A stretch of DNA of 64,000 nucleotides, taken from positions 26,113-90,112 of the forward strand of contig JAFGCO010000029.1 of assembly GCA_016932575.1 (NCBI GenBank), read 5' to 3'. The notes beneath the pieces were generated by a model. That model made no database searches and had not been told where the DNA came from. It saw only the letters and a list, made by a program, of their open reading frames with translations. The position numbers and the translations under genes are program-made. This document shows positions 37,935-48,900 of this stretch, in pieces. Each line of letters begins with the position of its first letter. The first letter of the stretch is position 1. The stretch comes from a bacterium. Its GTDB lineage: Bacteria > Zhuqueibacterota > QNDG01 > JAFGCO01.

Positions 37935-39761
37935 ATGGCTGTACAGACAGATACCGGTTTGCACCGGACTGAAAGATATTTTCGGATGATCTATTTTTGG
38001 ATAGCCTATCTCGCCGCTCTTATTCTTGTATTTCAATATTATATCAATCCGCAGCTGATCTATCAGGCACAGGAACCTCCCTTTTTTACAGATTCCTCGT
38101 TTCTTCAGCAGCATTTAACCTATCCTGGCGGATTGGCTGATTATCTGGGTGCTTTTCTGACACAATGCTTTTACTATGACTGGATAGGATCCATCGTTCT
38201 GGCCGGTATTGTTCTGCTTGTCTGCCTTGTCACCTATGGACTGCTCCGAAAATGGGCCGTCTCTTTTCCATGGATATTACTTTGCTGCCTGCCGGGCGCG
38301 TTTTTACTGGCACTTCACATTCAATTTCAGCATCCGCTCAGTTCAACCCTGGCCTTATTACTCTGTTTGACGGGGGTATGGATTCAACAATATTTTCAAA
38401 ACAAACCAACATGGCTGAATGTTCTGATATTTTTCATATTGGGCTCTGCAGTTTTCTATCTTGCAGGCGGACTGTTTCTTTTGTTTGCATTCATGACGAT
38501 TATTGATACACTTGACAGCCGAAATCAGTACTCGCGCATGCTGCCATACGGTTTAATCACTCTGCTGGTTCCCTATATCGCTGCAAAATTCATCTTTATT
38601 ATCAGTATCAACCAGGCATACGCCTATCTCATTCCCGGGGAGGCGTTGAATGAATATGCATGGGTCGGATATGCTCTTATGGCTTTGTATCCTGTATTAT
38701 TGATTTCAGCTAAAATCTATTTTTCCAGACAGCGTGCATACGCCCCGGTTTTAAAAATTCTAATCCCCGTCATCCTTCTGGGGATCACGGGATCTGCTCT
38801 CTTTACGCGTGACAGGATACAAAGAACCCATTATCAGGTACTCAAACTGGCGAGACAAAAACAATGGTCGAAATTGCTCGACTTTGCCGGTCAGCTTCCA
38901 TTCCAGACACCGATCTTTTCAGTCGAAATCAATCGTGCTCTGTACCACACTCCAGGAGACACCATTGCCCGCACCCGTCTTCTGGGAGAAACCATGTTTT
39001 CCTATTCCCAGCCGTTTGGTGCAAAGGGATTGCTAATATCGGACCAGACAAGAGTTCATTTCCCCATGGAAAAAAGCGACCTGACCCTGGATCTGGGATT
39101 TGTGAACGAATCCATTCACTGGGCTTCGGAGGCACTCTCTGCCCAGGGAGAAACACCCTATTCTCTGAAACGGCTGGCAACATTATACATGGTCAAAGGA
39201 GAATTCAAAATTGCGCAAATCTATATCAACCGTCTGAAACGAACGGTATTATATAAAAAATGGGCATATCAGGCAGAATCCAATATCACCTCAGATTATT
39301 ACTTGCATCAGGATTCATGGATTCGGGAAATGCGTCAAAATCTCATGAAGACTGATCATATCGTCGAAAACGCCAATCCATGTTTGAGTCTTGAAAAAAT
39401 TATCCGGAAAAATCCTGAAAATCGCATGGCCTATGACTATCTTCTGACATATGCCCTTTTATCCAAAAACATCCCTGCTTTTATCGAAACTATTGCCCGG
39501 GCGAATACTTACTATCCCATATTACTGCCAAAACATTATGAAGAAGCGATTCTTCTTTATATCTACGTTTTGAAAGGAAGCAAACTGGATCTCAAAGGGT
39601 TCAAGATACGAAAAACCTCGTATGAGCAGCGTTTCAAGACATTTCAATCAATATTCGAAAAAGCAGGCGGCAATCCGACAAATGCCAAACCTGCCATGTT
39701 TCAATTCTTGAAAGACAGTTACTGGTATTATTACCTTTATCAAGATACAGGGAATCAATAA
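37935..39761 (+). CDS. DUF6057-like multi-pass membrane protein
   Basis: 608 aa. About ten membrane helices fill the first ~310 residues, opening with the family-typical EPPFFTDSSFLQQHLTYPGG followed by LADYLGAFLTQCFYYDWIGS. The C-terminal half is soluble with helical repeat character (TPR-like: SLKRLATLYMVKGEFKIAQI). Such proteins pair with a secreted TolB-like protein in Bacteroidetes-type genomes, as here. Molecular function is unknown. The stop overlaps the next start (TAATG), implying translational coupling. Confidence 0.7.
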   Translation: MAVQTDTGLHRTERYFRMIYFWIAYLAALILVFQYYINPQLIYQAQEPPFFTDSSFLQQHLTYPGGLADYLGAFLTQCFYYDWIGSIVLAGIVLLVCLVTYGLLRKWAVSFPWILLCCLPGAFLLALHIQFQHPLSSTLALLLCLTGVWIQQYFQNKPTWLNVLIFFILGSAVFYLAGGLFLLFAFMTIIDTLDSRNQYSRMLPYGLITLLVPYIAAKFIFIISINQAYAYLIPGEALNEYAWVGYALMALYPVLLISAKIYFSRQRAYAPVLKILIPVILLGITGSALFTRDRIQRTHYQVLKLARQKQWSKLLDFAGQLPFQTPIFSVEINRALYHTPGDTIARTRLLGETMFSYSQPFGAKGLLISDQTRVHFPMEKSDLTLDLGFVNESIHWASEALSAQGETPYSLKRLATLYMVKGEFKIAQIYINRLKRTVLYKKWAYQAESNITSDYYLHQDSWIREMRQNLMKTDHIVENANPCLSLEKIIRKNPENRMAYDYLLTYALLSKNIPAFIETIARANTYYPILLPKHYEEAILLYIYVLKGSKLDLKGFKIRKTSYEQRFKTFQSIFEKAGGNPTNAKPAMFQFLKDSYWYYYLYQDTGNQ

Positions 39762-41326
39762 TGAAAACGCAGTTCACTGTTCTGCTTGCCTTTTTGGTGC
39801 TTTGCTGTATTCAATGCACCTCGGTTTATGAGACGGATCTGACAGAAGCGATTCATATTCCGGCATTCCCGAAAACCGACCCTGATTATCATGGTGCAGT
39901 ATTGCCTCAAAATATTGCGCCTGTGAATTTCATGGTAGCCGAAGAGGGAAACGCCTTTCTGATCCGCATATCCGGAAAACACGGCTCTCCAATAAAAATC
40001 ATTTCAAAGGACGGCAGGATTGATATCCCCATCAAATCGTGGAAACAGCTGGTTTCAGAAAATGCAGGGGATACCCTTCTTTTCGATGTATTTGTGAAGA
40101 AGGGGGATTATTGGAAACACTATCGTCCGATTATGACAATGATCAGCCCCGATTCCATTGATTCTTATCTCACTTACCGGCTGATCAATCCGGCATACAA
40201 TCTTTGGGGTGAAATGGGCCTGTATCAAAGATGCCTGGAGAATTTTAAGGAATCCCCCATACTGATCAACCGGGCTGTTGACGGAAGCTGCATGAATTGT
40301 CATCACCCATGTGTACAAAAGCCTGAAAATGTCATGATGCATATCCGCGCCGGTCAGGCATCAGGCACTTTTGTCCTCCATGAAGGCCAACCCATGAAAG
40401 TAAATACGGCCACTGAATTCAATCGCGCCGGCGCATATGCGTCCTGGCACCCCGGCGGTGACCTGATCACCTTTTCTGTGAACAGTCTGATGATCTTTTT
40501 TCATGCCGTCGGCGAATGCCGGGACGTAGTAGACAACAAATCCGATTTAATTGTCTATGATATTCCGAAAAATCGTGTGACCACCTGTCCGCAAATATCT
40601 GCTCCGGAGCGCATGGAAACGTTTCCATGCTGGTCGCCTGACGGTAAATCTCTTTACTTTGCCAGTGCGCCGATAATCAGCCAGTATGTCATTGAAAAAA
40701 ACGGAGAAGAAGACCTGGCCTATGATAAAATCTTTTATGATTTGAACCGTGTGTCATACGATCCGGAAACAGGAACATGGGGAGAGGTTGAAACGCTTTA
40801 TTCAGGTGAGGAGCACGGACTCAGCGCTGTCATGCCCCGGGTGTCACCTGATGGACGTTTTTTATTATTCACGGTCTCTGATTACGGCAGCTTCCCGATT
40901 TATTTAAAAAGCGCTGATTTAATGCTGATGGACCTTGCTTCCGGCGCTGTCAGGTGTCTGGATATCAACAGTGATCAGACGGACAGCCATCATGCCTGGT
41001 CCAGTACCAGCCGCTGGGTCGTCTTTTCCAGCAAACGCCGGGACGGCCTTCTGGCCCGGCCCCATTTCTGTCATGTGGACAAATCAGGGAATTTTTCCAA
41101 ACCATTTGTTTTACCCCAAAAAGATCCCGCGTTCTACGATCATTTCCTGAAAACGTACAACGTCCCTGAACTGGCACGTCTGCCGGTCCAGATCAGCCCG
41201 CAAAAAATCATCCGGGTAATGAATAATAATGCGAAACGCAAAAACGCTGATTTGGATCCGGTTGTTAAATCGCGGCTGCCCGATAAAGAAAAATCATCAA
41301 AAGATTACCAGACCGCCCCGGGTTAA
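39761..41326 (+). CDS. TolB-like (PD40) lipoprotein with a CxxCH heme-type motif
   Basis: 521 aa. Signal MKTQFTVLLAFLVLCCIQC, probable lipidation at Cys19. An N-terminal beta domain (~25-165) is followed by GSCMNCHHPC (~179-188), a CxxCH motif as in c-type cytochromes. WD40-like PD40 blades follow (AYASWHPGGDLITFS, CWSPDGKSLYFASAP, PRVSPDGRFLLFTVSDYG, HHAWSSTSRWVVFSSKRRDG). The basic C-terminal ~30 residues are low complexity. Start overlaps the DUF6057 stop, and this pair occurs together in related genomes as far as I recall. Whether heme binds is untested. Confidence 0.75.
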   Translation: MKTQFTVLLAFLVLCCIQCTSVYETDLTEAIHIPAFPKTDPDYHGAVLPQNIAPVNFMVAEEGNAFLIRISGKHGSPIKIISKDGRIDIPIKSWKQLVSENAGDTLLFDVFVKKGDYWKHYRPIMTMISPDSIDSYLTYRLINPAYNLWGEMGLYQRCLENFKESPILINRAVDGSCMNCHHPCVQKPENVMMHIRAGQASGTFVLHEGQPMKVNTATEFNRAGAYASWHPGGDLITFSVNSLMIFFHAVGECRDVVDNKSDLIVYDIPKNRVTTCPQISAPERMETFPCWSPDGKSLYFASAPIISQYVIEKNGEEDLAYDKIFYDLNRVSYDPETGTWGEVETLYSGEEHGLSAVMPRVSPDGRFLLFTVSDYGSFPIYLKSADLMLMDLASGAVRCLDINSDQTDSHHAWSSTSRWVVFSSKRRDGLLARPHFCHVDKSGNFSKPFVLPQKDPAFYDHFLKTYNVPELARLPVQISPQKIIRVMNNNAKRKNADLDPVVKSRLPDKEKSSKDYQTAPG

Positions 41327-41379
41327 ACGGATTAAAACGGATCTTCATAAATCATAAGGAGCACAGCGAAGGAAACTGC

Positions 41380-42570
41380 ATGAGTAAACAATATATTGAG
41401 CCATTCAACGGATTTACTTTATATACCTCGCATATAGGGAAAGAACAGCTTTTTATCACCGCATCAGTCAATGATGACACAAAAAATTGTCACTCGCTGT
41501 GCGAATCGATCTACCAGACCATTACCCAAAAAATTCAGAACACAGGGATGCAAATTGTCCTGGAACGCATGTTCGGCTGCCTGAATGAAGCCGGTCCCCT
41601 CATTCAGGCCAGGGCATCAGGTATTAAAAAATCAGGGGGTGTATTACACGAACCATTCACCTATATTCAGGGTCGCCCGATAGGAAACACCGGACTGGCC
41701 GGCATTCAGATGCGTGCCGTTCGTCCTTCCCTTCCGGAAAAAATTTGGCCGATCATACATGAAAACACCATTTACGGACATGGCTGGAAACGGAACGGCA
41801 CGGTCTATCTGCTGCTTCAGGATATCCATGGCAGCCTACCTCATTCGAACAATACGCGAAAATCACAGGCCATTCACATGTTCGAAAAGGCTTCAGATAT
41901 TTTAAAGGAACAGAATGCAACTTACCGCAATGTCGTTCGTACCTGGATTTATCTGTCGGATATCCTTGACTGGTATGGCATGTTTAATGACGCACGCAAT
42001 GAGAAATATGAAGAATTCGGATTAATCCGCGATCCCCAAAAAGATCGGTCAGATGCGGAAAAAATTTATTTGCCTGCAAGCACAGGCATTCAGGGTGACA
42101 ATCCATCCGGCGCCGCCGGAACCATGGATGTACTGGCCATTATTCAGGGCGAAGATGCCTGTTCCGAAATCGTTCCGATTACGGGGAAAAAACAAAACTC
42201 TGCGTTTCGATATGGATCTGCATTTTCCCGGGCCATGGCTGTCCGCGAAATCGACGCCACACAAATTCTCGTTTCAGGTACAGCTTCCATTGATGAAGAC
42301 GGCAGGACAATGTTTCAGGGAGACACCCGTGCCCAGATATTAAAAACAATCGAAGTGGTTGACGCATTGATCAGCCAGGAAGGCGCCGCCTTAAAGGACA
42401 TTTCGAAAGCCACGGTCTTTCTGAAAAACATCAATGATTACGAGGTTTATCTGAAAGCCATTGACGAATGTGGCTTGCCCGATTTTCCTGCTGTTGTGGT
42501 ACAGGCAGACATTTGCCGAAGTGATTTGCTCTTTGAACTGGATGCCGTGGCTGCTTTGGATATTGGGTAA
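41380..42570 (+). CDS. Rid-superfamily protein resembling chorismatase (FkbO/Hyg5/XanB2 type)
   Basis: 396 aa, two Rid/YjgF-like domains: N-terminal (~15-200) and C-terminal (~265-396; SGTASIDEDGRTMFQGDTRA, KATVFLKNINDYEVY, VVVQADICRSDLLFELDAVA). The stretch VVRTWIYLSDILDWYGMFND then ARNEKYEEFG and LPASTGIQG closely recalls chorismatases, which release pyruvate from chorismate to give hydroxy- or dihydroxybenzoates. No pigment or polyketide genes are nearby, so chorismate as substrate is only a suggestion. AAGGA ribosome-binding site. Confidence 0.65.
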   Translation: MSKQYIEPFNGFTLYTSHIGKEQLFITASVNDDTKNCHSLCESIYQTITQKIQNTGMQIVLERMFGCLNEAGPLIQARASGIKKSGGVLHEPFTYIQGRPIGNTGLAGIQMRAVRPSLPEKIWPIIHENTIYGHGWKRNGTVYLLLQDIHGSLPHSNNTRKSQAIHMFEKASDILKEQNATYRNVVRTWIYLSDILDWYGMFNDARNEKYEEFGLIRDPQKDRSDAEKIYLPASTGIQGDNPSGAAGTMDVLAIIQGEDACSEIVPITGKKQNSAFRYGSAFSRAMAVREIDATQILVSGTASIDEDGRTMFQGDTRAQILKTIEVVDALISQEGAALKDISKATVFLKNINDYEVYLKAIDECGLPDFPAVVVQADICRSDLLFELDAVAALDIG

Positions 42571-42732
42571 AATTTTAAAAATAAATTGATTTCTGTTCAT
42601 TTCCAAGTTAGATTTACATTATCATTTCAATCAATTGTGACGGCACAGGATGACAATCACTGTTATTCTGGTGAAACTGCTGATTCGTCTGATAATATGA
42701 GGCAGAATGATCATTAAAGGAGGGAAAATATA

Positions 42733-43068
42733 ATGCTGATGCATCCTGGAGACAAGCTGCATATTATCGCCCGCCGGCGTTTTGAAACAGATCTTCGGCG
42801 TCATTTCGTCGGTGAAGTTCAGACAGTCGAACAAAACGCGATCCGCGCAAAAGGATATGTTTTTATTTTTGATCATGCTTCGAATCATTTTATTAAAAAA
42901 GCCGAGCCCCATACTCGTATTTTTTCTCTGATCGATGCCGGTATTATTATCAATGTGCTTCCGAGTGAAACCAATATTGACGATGTCCATTATCAGTTGT
43001 CTGCTGAAAATCATATGGTCGTGACCGACGGCAATCTGTTTCATCTGGACATTCAAGAATTTTATTAA
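42733..43068 (+). CDS. Small conserved protein of unknown function
   Basis: 111 aa, preceded by a strong GGAGG with 8-nt spacing. Sequence DKLHIIARRRFETDLRRHFV then GYVFIFDHASNHFIKKAEPH, TRIFSLIDAGIIINVLPSET and MVVTDGNLFHLDIQEFY is compact and soluble. Similar ~110 aa proteins with the order RRxFExDLRRHF, GxxFVFDxxxxxF, IxNVxP and TDGxxFxLDINEF are familiar as uncharacterised families, but I know of no function. The longer antisense frame is rejected. Confidence 0.65.
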   Translation: MLMHPGDKLHIIARRRFETDLRRHFVGEVQTVEQNAIRAKGYVFIFDHASNHFIKKAEPHTRIFSLIDAGIIINVLPSETNIDDVHYQLSAENHMVVTDGNLFHLDIQEFY

Positions 43069-43108
43069 TCGCATATTCTGAACCATCCGTTCGATAAATC
43101 CATCCAAT

Positions 43109-44212
43109 ATGTTATTCGGGACATTACTAACCTCAACAACAATTATCCTGTTTCTTTTTGTTGTCTTTTTATGGACAGAAAAAAGGGGCAATAAAGTCGG
43201 CAACCGGCTGTTTGCCGGTTTTCTGTTCGCGCATGTGCTTAGCAATACATTCTACATTCTTTTTCTCTTTGATCTGGAAGGGTGCGTGCCTTTTTTACGT
43301 TATTTTGGTTTTGCACCTGAATTTACATACGGCCCGTTTCTGTATTTATACATCATGATCACTACCTATCGAATCTCCGGGTTTCATCGTAAACATCTTT
43401 TTCATTTCATTCTGTTTATCCTGGCATTCATTTATATATTATTCCGGTTTCATCTCTGTCATGGCGACGAAACCATTCGGGCCATACGATCCGGATGGCG
43501 TCCATTGGATATACGGTTTTTTATTTATTTAATAACATTTCAATATATTATTTATGCAGTGCTGGCAATCATCCGGGTGCATCAATACCGTCAGGAACTG
43601 AATCGATACTATTCAGCTATCAACCGGATTCATTTCTCGTGGCTCTATTTCATTTCATACAGTTTTTTATTTCTCAGGATCATTGGATATATTCAACTGT
43701 TTGATTTTCATCTTTCGATTTCGGTTATACAAATTCTTTTTATTATCTATTTCCTGGCCTCTTTGGTGATGGCAATGGTTGTCATGTTTTGGGGCCTCAG
43801 GCATCCGCAGTTATTTGTCGGCTGGGAGGAAAAACAAAAATACAAACAATCCCCTGAATTTCAGGCAGACAAAGCCATGGTTCAGTCGAAGCTGATCACC
43901 TATATGGATTCTGAAAAACCATATTTAAATCCATTGTTAACACTGGAAGAACTTTCACGCAAGGCGGGTATTCCGGGCAGATATATCTCACAGGTGATTA
44001 ATGGAGAACTCAATCAGAATTTCTTTGACTTTATCAACACATACAGGATTCGCGAAGCACAACGACTATTAAAGGAGAAAAAAACAGAAAAACGAACCGT
44101 TCTCGAAATTCTCTATGAGGCCGGATTCAACAGCAAATCTGTGTTTCATATCGCATTTAAAAAATACACAGGAATGACACCGACGGAATATATTCAAAAA
44201 AATGCCGACTAA
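43109..44212 (+). CDS. Membrane-bound AraC-family transcriptional regulator
   Basis: 367 aa. About seven membrane helices (~1-235) precede a cytosolic linker and an AraC/XylS HTH domain (~265-365): LTLEELSRKAGIPGRYISQV with FFDFINTYRIREAQRLL (first HTH), then TVLEILYEAGFNSKSVFHIA followed by FKKYTGMTPTEYI (second HTH and family signature). This layout is common in Bacteroidetes-type genomes and suggests a membrane-sensed signal. Target genes unknown. It follows the small conserved gene by 40 bp. Confidence 0.9.
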   Translation: MLFGTLLTSTTIILFLFVVFLWTEKRGNKVGNRLFAGFLFAHVLSNTFYILFLFDLEGCVPFLRYFGFAPEFTYGPFLYLYIMITTYRISGFHRKHLFHFILFILAFIYILFRFHLCHGDETIRAIRSGWRPLDIRFFIYLITFQYIIYAVLAIIRVHQYRQELNRYYSAINRIHFSWLYFISYSFLFLRIIGYIQLFDFHLSISVIQILFIIYFLASLVMAMVVMFWGLRHPQLFVGWEEKQKYKQSPEFQADKAMVQSKLITYMDSEKPYLNPLLTLEELSRKAGIPGRYISQVINGELNQNFFDFINTYRIREAQRLLKEKKTEKRTVLEILYEAGFNSKSVFHIAFKKYTGMTPTEYIQKNAD

Positions 44213-44949
44213 AAGGATTTCCAAAATGTGACCTGCATACCGCCTTCCGGCAATCCGGCAAAATGAACATGCATGCGGCTCTGTACAGATTCTGAAGATT
44301 TTCTGGCAATACGCATTGCATCAATACCGCTCACCAGATGGTTCAATATCACACCTCCGATCATAAAAACACCTGCATTTTTAAACCGGTCGCTGTTCAG
44401 GCGCATACGTTCGAACCGGTGCATCGAGGCTTTTGAATCCCATGACCAGTCATATAATCCGTTTTCCGGATACATATCCTGCGGCCTGCGTTCCTGCAGC
44501 ATGGCATCGTTATAAGCAATCAGATTCTCATAGGCTTCAATATCCACATAGAATTGATGATCTTTCCCCCGGGGATTCACACCCGCATGGGCAATTGCGT
44601 AAAGGGTATAATCATCTGCTTTCAAATCACTGTACCAGTTTAAAATAAAATAGGAAGACCAAAGGGCCAATTCTGTACCGAAAAACAGGGCGGCCATTTT
44701 TCTGTCACCCAAATAATATTCCCCGGCGCCCGGCATCAGAAACGAAAGCAGAAAAACCTTGCCCCGGGATACATGACGCCCGCGGATCATGGGTGTCTCG
44801 TCCTGCATTGAGTCAGCTTTGGCCAGCAGCGAAGGACGAAAAGACAGATCCTTTTTTGTTAATAAACAATTATTTTGCAGACAAATCTGACTTTGAACAC
44901 CGCAGACGGTGCCCAACATGATAATGATCCACCAATGATAGAAACGCAT
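44209..44949 (-). CDS. DUF5683-like envelope protein, paralogue of the next gene
   Basis: 246 aa from the ATG at 44949 (CAGGAG 5 nt upstream; the GTG two codons earlier overlaps that site). Signal peptide, then a helical hairpin SFLMPGAGEYYLGDRKMAAL followed by FFGTELALWSSYFILNWYSD, and a C-terminal helix FMIGGVILNHLVSGIDAMRI. The PGxGExYxGxxxxAxxFxGxE pattern is that of DUF5683/Bacteroidetes membrane proteins. Function unknown. It lies 29 bp downstream of its paralogue. Confidence 0.65.
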   Translation of the reverse strand: MRFYHWWIIIMLGTVCGVQSQICLQNNCLLTKKDLSFRPSLLAKADSMQDETPMIRGRHVSRGKVFLLSFLMPGAGEYYLGDRKMAALFFGTELALWSSYFILNWYSDLKADDYTLYAIAHAGVNPRGKDHQFYVDIEAYENLIAYNDAMLQERRPQDMYPENGLYDWSWDSKASMHRFERMRLNSDRFKNAGVFMIGGVILNHLVSGIDAMRIARKSSESVQSRMHVHFAGLPEGGMQVTFWKSF

Positions 44950-44978
44950 AAACACTCCTGTACAGAAAAATATAAGAT

Positions 44979-45824
44979 TTACCAGCCGATCCGCATTGAA
45001 AACGCGGGTTGTACAGAATCACGCGTCCGGATCAGTCCGATGTTCGGAGCCACCTGGATACGCCTGTTGTACTGGTTCACATGCCAGACAGCATCCAGTG
45101 CAGAGAGTACATGATTGGCCAGAATCACCATGGCGCACACTCCGGCTTTTTTATACATGGAATCCATATCATATTCCATGTCTTCATATTTTCCGCGAAG
45201 GGGGGTAATGATCGCATTGGTTGAATCTGAATCCATCCATCCTGCCCGAAACTGATCATATTTACCGATCATTTCATAATACTGCTGATCTTTAACCACA
45301 TGGAGACCGTGACTGTAATCCTCTCTCTGCTTCTCGTAAGCCCGCAGTCCCTTCTCTGTATCCAGGTAATCCTGATAATTCTCTTTCGTGACATTGTTCA
45401 AATGTGTCCAGTCTTCTTCCAAAGAAGCCTCGTTTGCCATAGCCACCCAGTAATCTGCCTCAATCCAGTATTGATCGGCAAATGCCCGGTATTTTTGATC
45501 CCTCTTATCCCCTTTATCGGTATAATGCCGGTAACCGAGCCAGAGGGCCACTTCCGCTCCCAGAAAAACGACACCCTTAATCCATGATCCTGCATACATT
45601 TCACCGGTCCCCGGAACAGCAGCAGACATGATCAGGCCCAATCCCGGTTTTTTTAATGCGGCGGAGGGTTTCATGGATATTCCGGAATCGGCTGTTTCCT
45701 GCGATGTACCCCGCATGGCCATAAGCAATTCCACATCGCCAGTGGACCAGAGACCGGAGATATCATCACCTGTTTGTGCCATTGCAGCCAATGAAATGCA
45801 TAAAATAAAAAGGATAAATCGCAT
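44979..45824 (-). CDS. DUF5683-like envelope protein, paralogue of the previous gene
   Basis: 281 aa with signal peptide (MRFILFILCISLAAMAQT) and GGAGGA ribosome-binding site. Shared core: SAAVPGTGEMYAGSWIKGVV followed by FLGAEVALWLGYRHYTDKGD, a charged middle, then AMVILANHVLSALDAVWHVN. The two genes match best at the two hydrophobic ends, with divergent middles. Probably co-transcribed from the peptidase-like gene upstream (108 bp gap). Function unknown. Confidence 0.65.
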   Translation of the reverse strand: MRFILFILCISLAAMAQTGDDISGLWSTGDVELLMAMRGTSQETADSGISMKPSAALKKPGLGLIMSAAVPGTGEMYAGSWIKGVVFLGAEVALWLGYRHYTDKGDKRDQKYRAFADQYWIEADYWVAMANEASLEEDWTHLNNVTKENYQDYLDTEKGLRAYEKQREDYSHGLHVVKDQQYYEMIGKYDQFRAGWMDSDSTNAIITPLRGKYEDMEYDMDSMYKKAGVCAMVILANHVLSALDAVWHVNQYNRRIQVAPNIGLIRTRDSVQPAFSMRIGW

Positions 45825-45931
45825 ATGCTCCTCCGTAGGTCTTATAAAAGATCATTCACAGTTTTCAAACACATTTTCAATTTTCTTTCTGTCTTTCCCG
45901 GCCCTTGTTTTTTTTAAAATAGAGACAAAAG

Positions 45932-48900
45932 TTACCTACCCGTCAACCGATGCCGGTTTGATCCCGCCAGATCCAGAAAATCGAACAGCATTGTAAAATA
46001 AAACCGCCACTCCCTGCCGTAACTGTTGTCGCGGATCTGAAATGAATCCAGACCGTAGGTCGCATCAACCGCCACTTTCATGGGAAATGAATAATAGGTC
46101 ATGAATCCCAGGCGCAGCTGAACACCCACATCCCGTTTCCAGTCCAGCAGCTTAAGCTCGTCTTTGATCCACGCATCTCCGGCATCGCTGTATAAAGAAA
46201 GATAGACATCTCTCAGATGAAACATGGCAAGTCTGACATTCATGTTCCGTTTCAGCGGAAACAGATATGCCGCCCCGATATGTGCCAGTTTCCTTCCCTC
46301 CATGCTGTAAAACGGATACCCCTTCATGCCTTCCAGTCCGCCGGCGTAAAGATGATAAAACGGATCGACCCTGCGATCGATATGCCCGCCCCGTAATCTC
46401 AGGGCAATACTGTGCGATTTGCGCAATCCCGGTAAAAACTCATACCAGTCCAGATAGGTCTGAAAATAACGGTAATCCTTATAAACATCCACCGGCGTGC
46501 CGTATTGCGAGCTTGCGGCAGTGGAATCATAAAAACTCTGCATGGCTAAATCGAGCTGCAGGGTAAAATGCCGGCCCATGCGCGGCGCAATATGCGACTG
46601 CAGCGTTGGCGGAATGGCCCGGTGTTTCCATGCCACACTCGCAATCGTCCCCTTATGATAGGTGGATGCAAATTTGAAAAATACATTCTGATGCTTGACA
46701 ATCCCTGATCCCGAGCTGCGATACCGGCTGTAATCCAGAGCGGTGCGGATGCGATCGGTTTCGTTCAGCGGATAATCAGCGCCCAGGGTGGCGCCAAACA
46801 AATTATAATGGGCATCATAGCTGATGTAGGTTTCATTCTCAGATGTCTGCCTGCGGACCCAGTATAACTCGAGAAAAAAAGTGGGGTCGTACTTCCGGTA
46901 TTCGAACAGGCTGAAAAGATCGGTGTCGAATTGAGAATTGGCAGCCACTCCGCCAAAAAAAGAAAATTGATCCAGAAATTCGCTGTTGTATGTATAAAAT
47001 CCGATTTTGGGTTTATTGGGAAAATCCATGGCAATGCGGGGTAAAAACATCAGTTTGCCGTAAACAGGCCGATACGGTTTTACCGGATAGTCCGGTGCTT
47101 TTGTGTCATCATAACCGGCAATATCCCAGGAACGGCTGTCCGGCGGCGGATCCAGCGCTGCATACGGGGATTGATAGAAAGCCAGTTCAGGATCGACAGG
47201 TTCAAGGGAGTCCAGAAACGCCAGTTTGAAGCCATCGGCATCAAACCGGCTGAACACACACTGCCCTCTTTTGTTCACCGATGGAAGAAAAGCGCCGCCG
47301 ATGACATTGGTTAACAGCGTATCTTCAAGGGTCGTCAGATTTCTGCAATAGAGATTAAAGATACCGCTCCGATCCGAAGCATAGTACAGAACCCTGCCCT
47401 CCGGATCCGGCCAGGCATCCCGCTCATCAAATTCGGTTTGAATCGGAAAAGTTAAATTTTGTCCGCTTGAATCGATCATGGCGATATCCCGGCCCAGATT
47501 TTTCTCATTCATTGAGAATACAATCCGGCCGTCCGGCATCCAGCGGGGCAGATGAATGGATTCTCCCTGGTGAAATCGTGTGATCTGCCGGAAATCGCCG
47601 CCTGCCGGACTCACAAGTGCAAGATTGGAACAGCCGTCCTGTTCCACAACACAGACAATGGACCCATCCGGACTCCAGTCCGGTTGCCGGGCCCGCTTTG
47701 AACGGGTAATCTGCCGTTCCTGCTCGGATTCCAGATTGTAAATAAATAAATCGAAGTACTGGCATTTTTTGGAATTCAGATCATGTTTGGCGTAAATCAG
47801 CTGTTTACTGTCCGACGACCAGGAAACGGAGCTGGTGACTCCGCTCATGATCTTTGTACGCCGGCCGGTTTTCATATCGGCCACCCACAGGCTGCGCTGT
47901 GTCAGGTAGTCCCGCCCGCGGTTCGACAGATAGGCGATTTTCCAGCCATCCGGACTCCAGGCCGCATAGAAATTCGCTATTCCTTTTTGATCCATCAGCC
48001 AGCCGCGCTGCCGGTTTTCACGGATTGTCCTGGTATTTTTTGAATAATTCGTATTAAGCCAGGACATCCATTCATTGTACAGCTCCCGGTCCGATTTTCC
48101 CAGCACCTCTTCGGCTGCTTTGGAAAAATTGATTCGTAACTTTTTATGCATCGCACGGGTGACGTCCCGCAAACCGGATTCTCCGTAATTCGAAGCCAGA
48201 TATTTCGTGAATCCATACCCCTGGTTATACACCCGTTCATTGCCTAGTGAATTTTTTCCGAAATATCCCATATCATTTAAATCGTGCGCTTTTCCAGCCA
48301 GAACCGCAGTACGGAGCAGCATGTCACGATGGGTATCCCAGGTTTCATAATCCAATCCGGCCCGCTGATATTGAGCGAGTCCCTCTGCAAACCACATGGG
48401 CGCAATGGTTCCCGGATAGGGAATCGAAACAAGGGTATTGGGATAACCGTGAATGACATCCTTCCGTTTTTCCTTTTCATAACCCAGCCATTGAAAATAA
48501 AACACGGGAATCTGACGGGAAAATTTTCTGGCCGCCCCCAGAGAGATCATATGACTGAATTCATGGGTGATGGTATTCCGAAGCCAGCTGTGCGTACCCC
48601 GGAAAGGAAAATCCAGAACCGCGGGCGCCCAGAACTCGATTTTGTTGTCATAATAAAACGCGGCGCCGTTGGCATAATCATTATAATCCTTGATCACGAA
48701 ATGAATTTTGGTATCCGGATCATATTGATAAAGCGTGGTAATCGGATCATAAATCTCCTCCCCGATCTTTGCCACCAGAGCAGCCGTTCGATCCGTACCT
48801 CTGTGAAAATGAACAAAGAAATGTTCGGTTTCGATGGTTTTCCAGATCAGTTCGGAATGATTGAACACATCCACCTGTCCGAAACCAGGGACATTGCATA

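Noticed and set aside
42631..43245. 204-codon minus frame
   Set aside because: Antisense to the small conserved gene (strong ribosome-binding site) and the membrane AraC gene; no recognisable domain.
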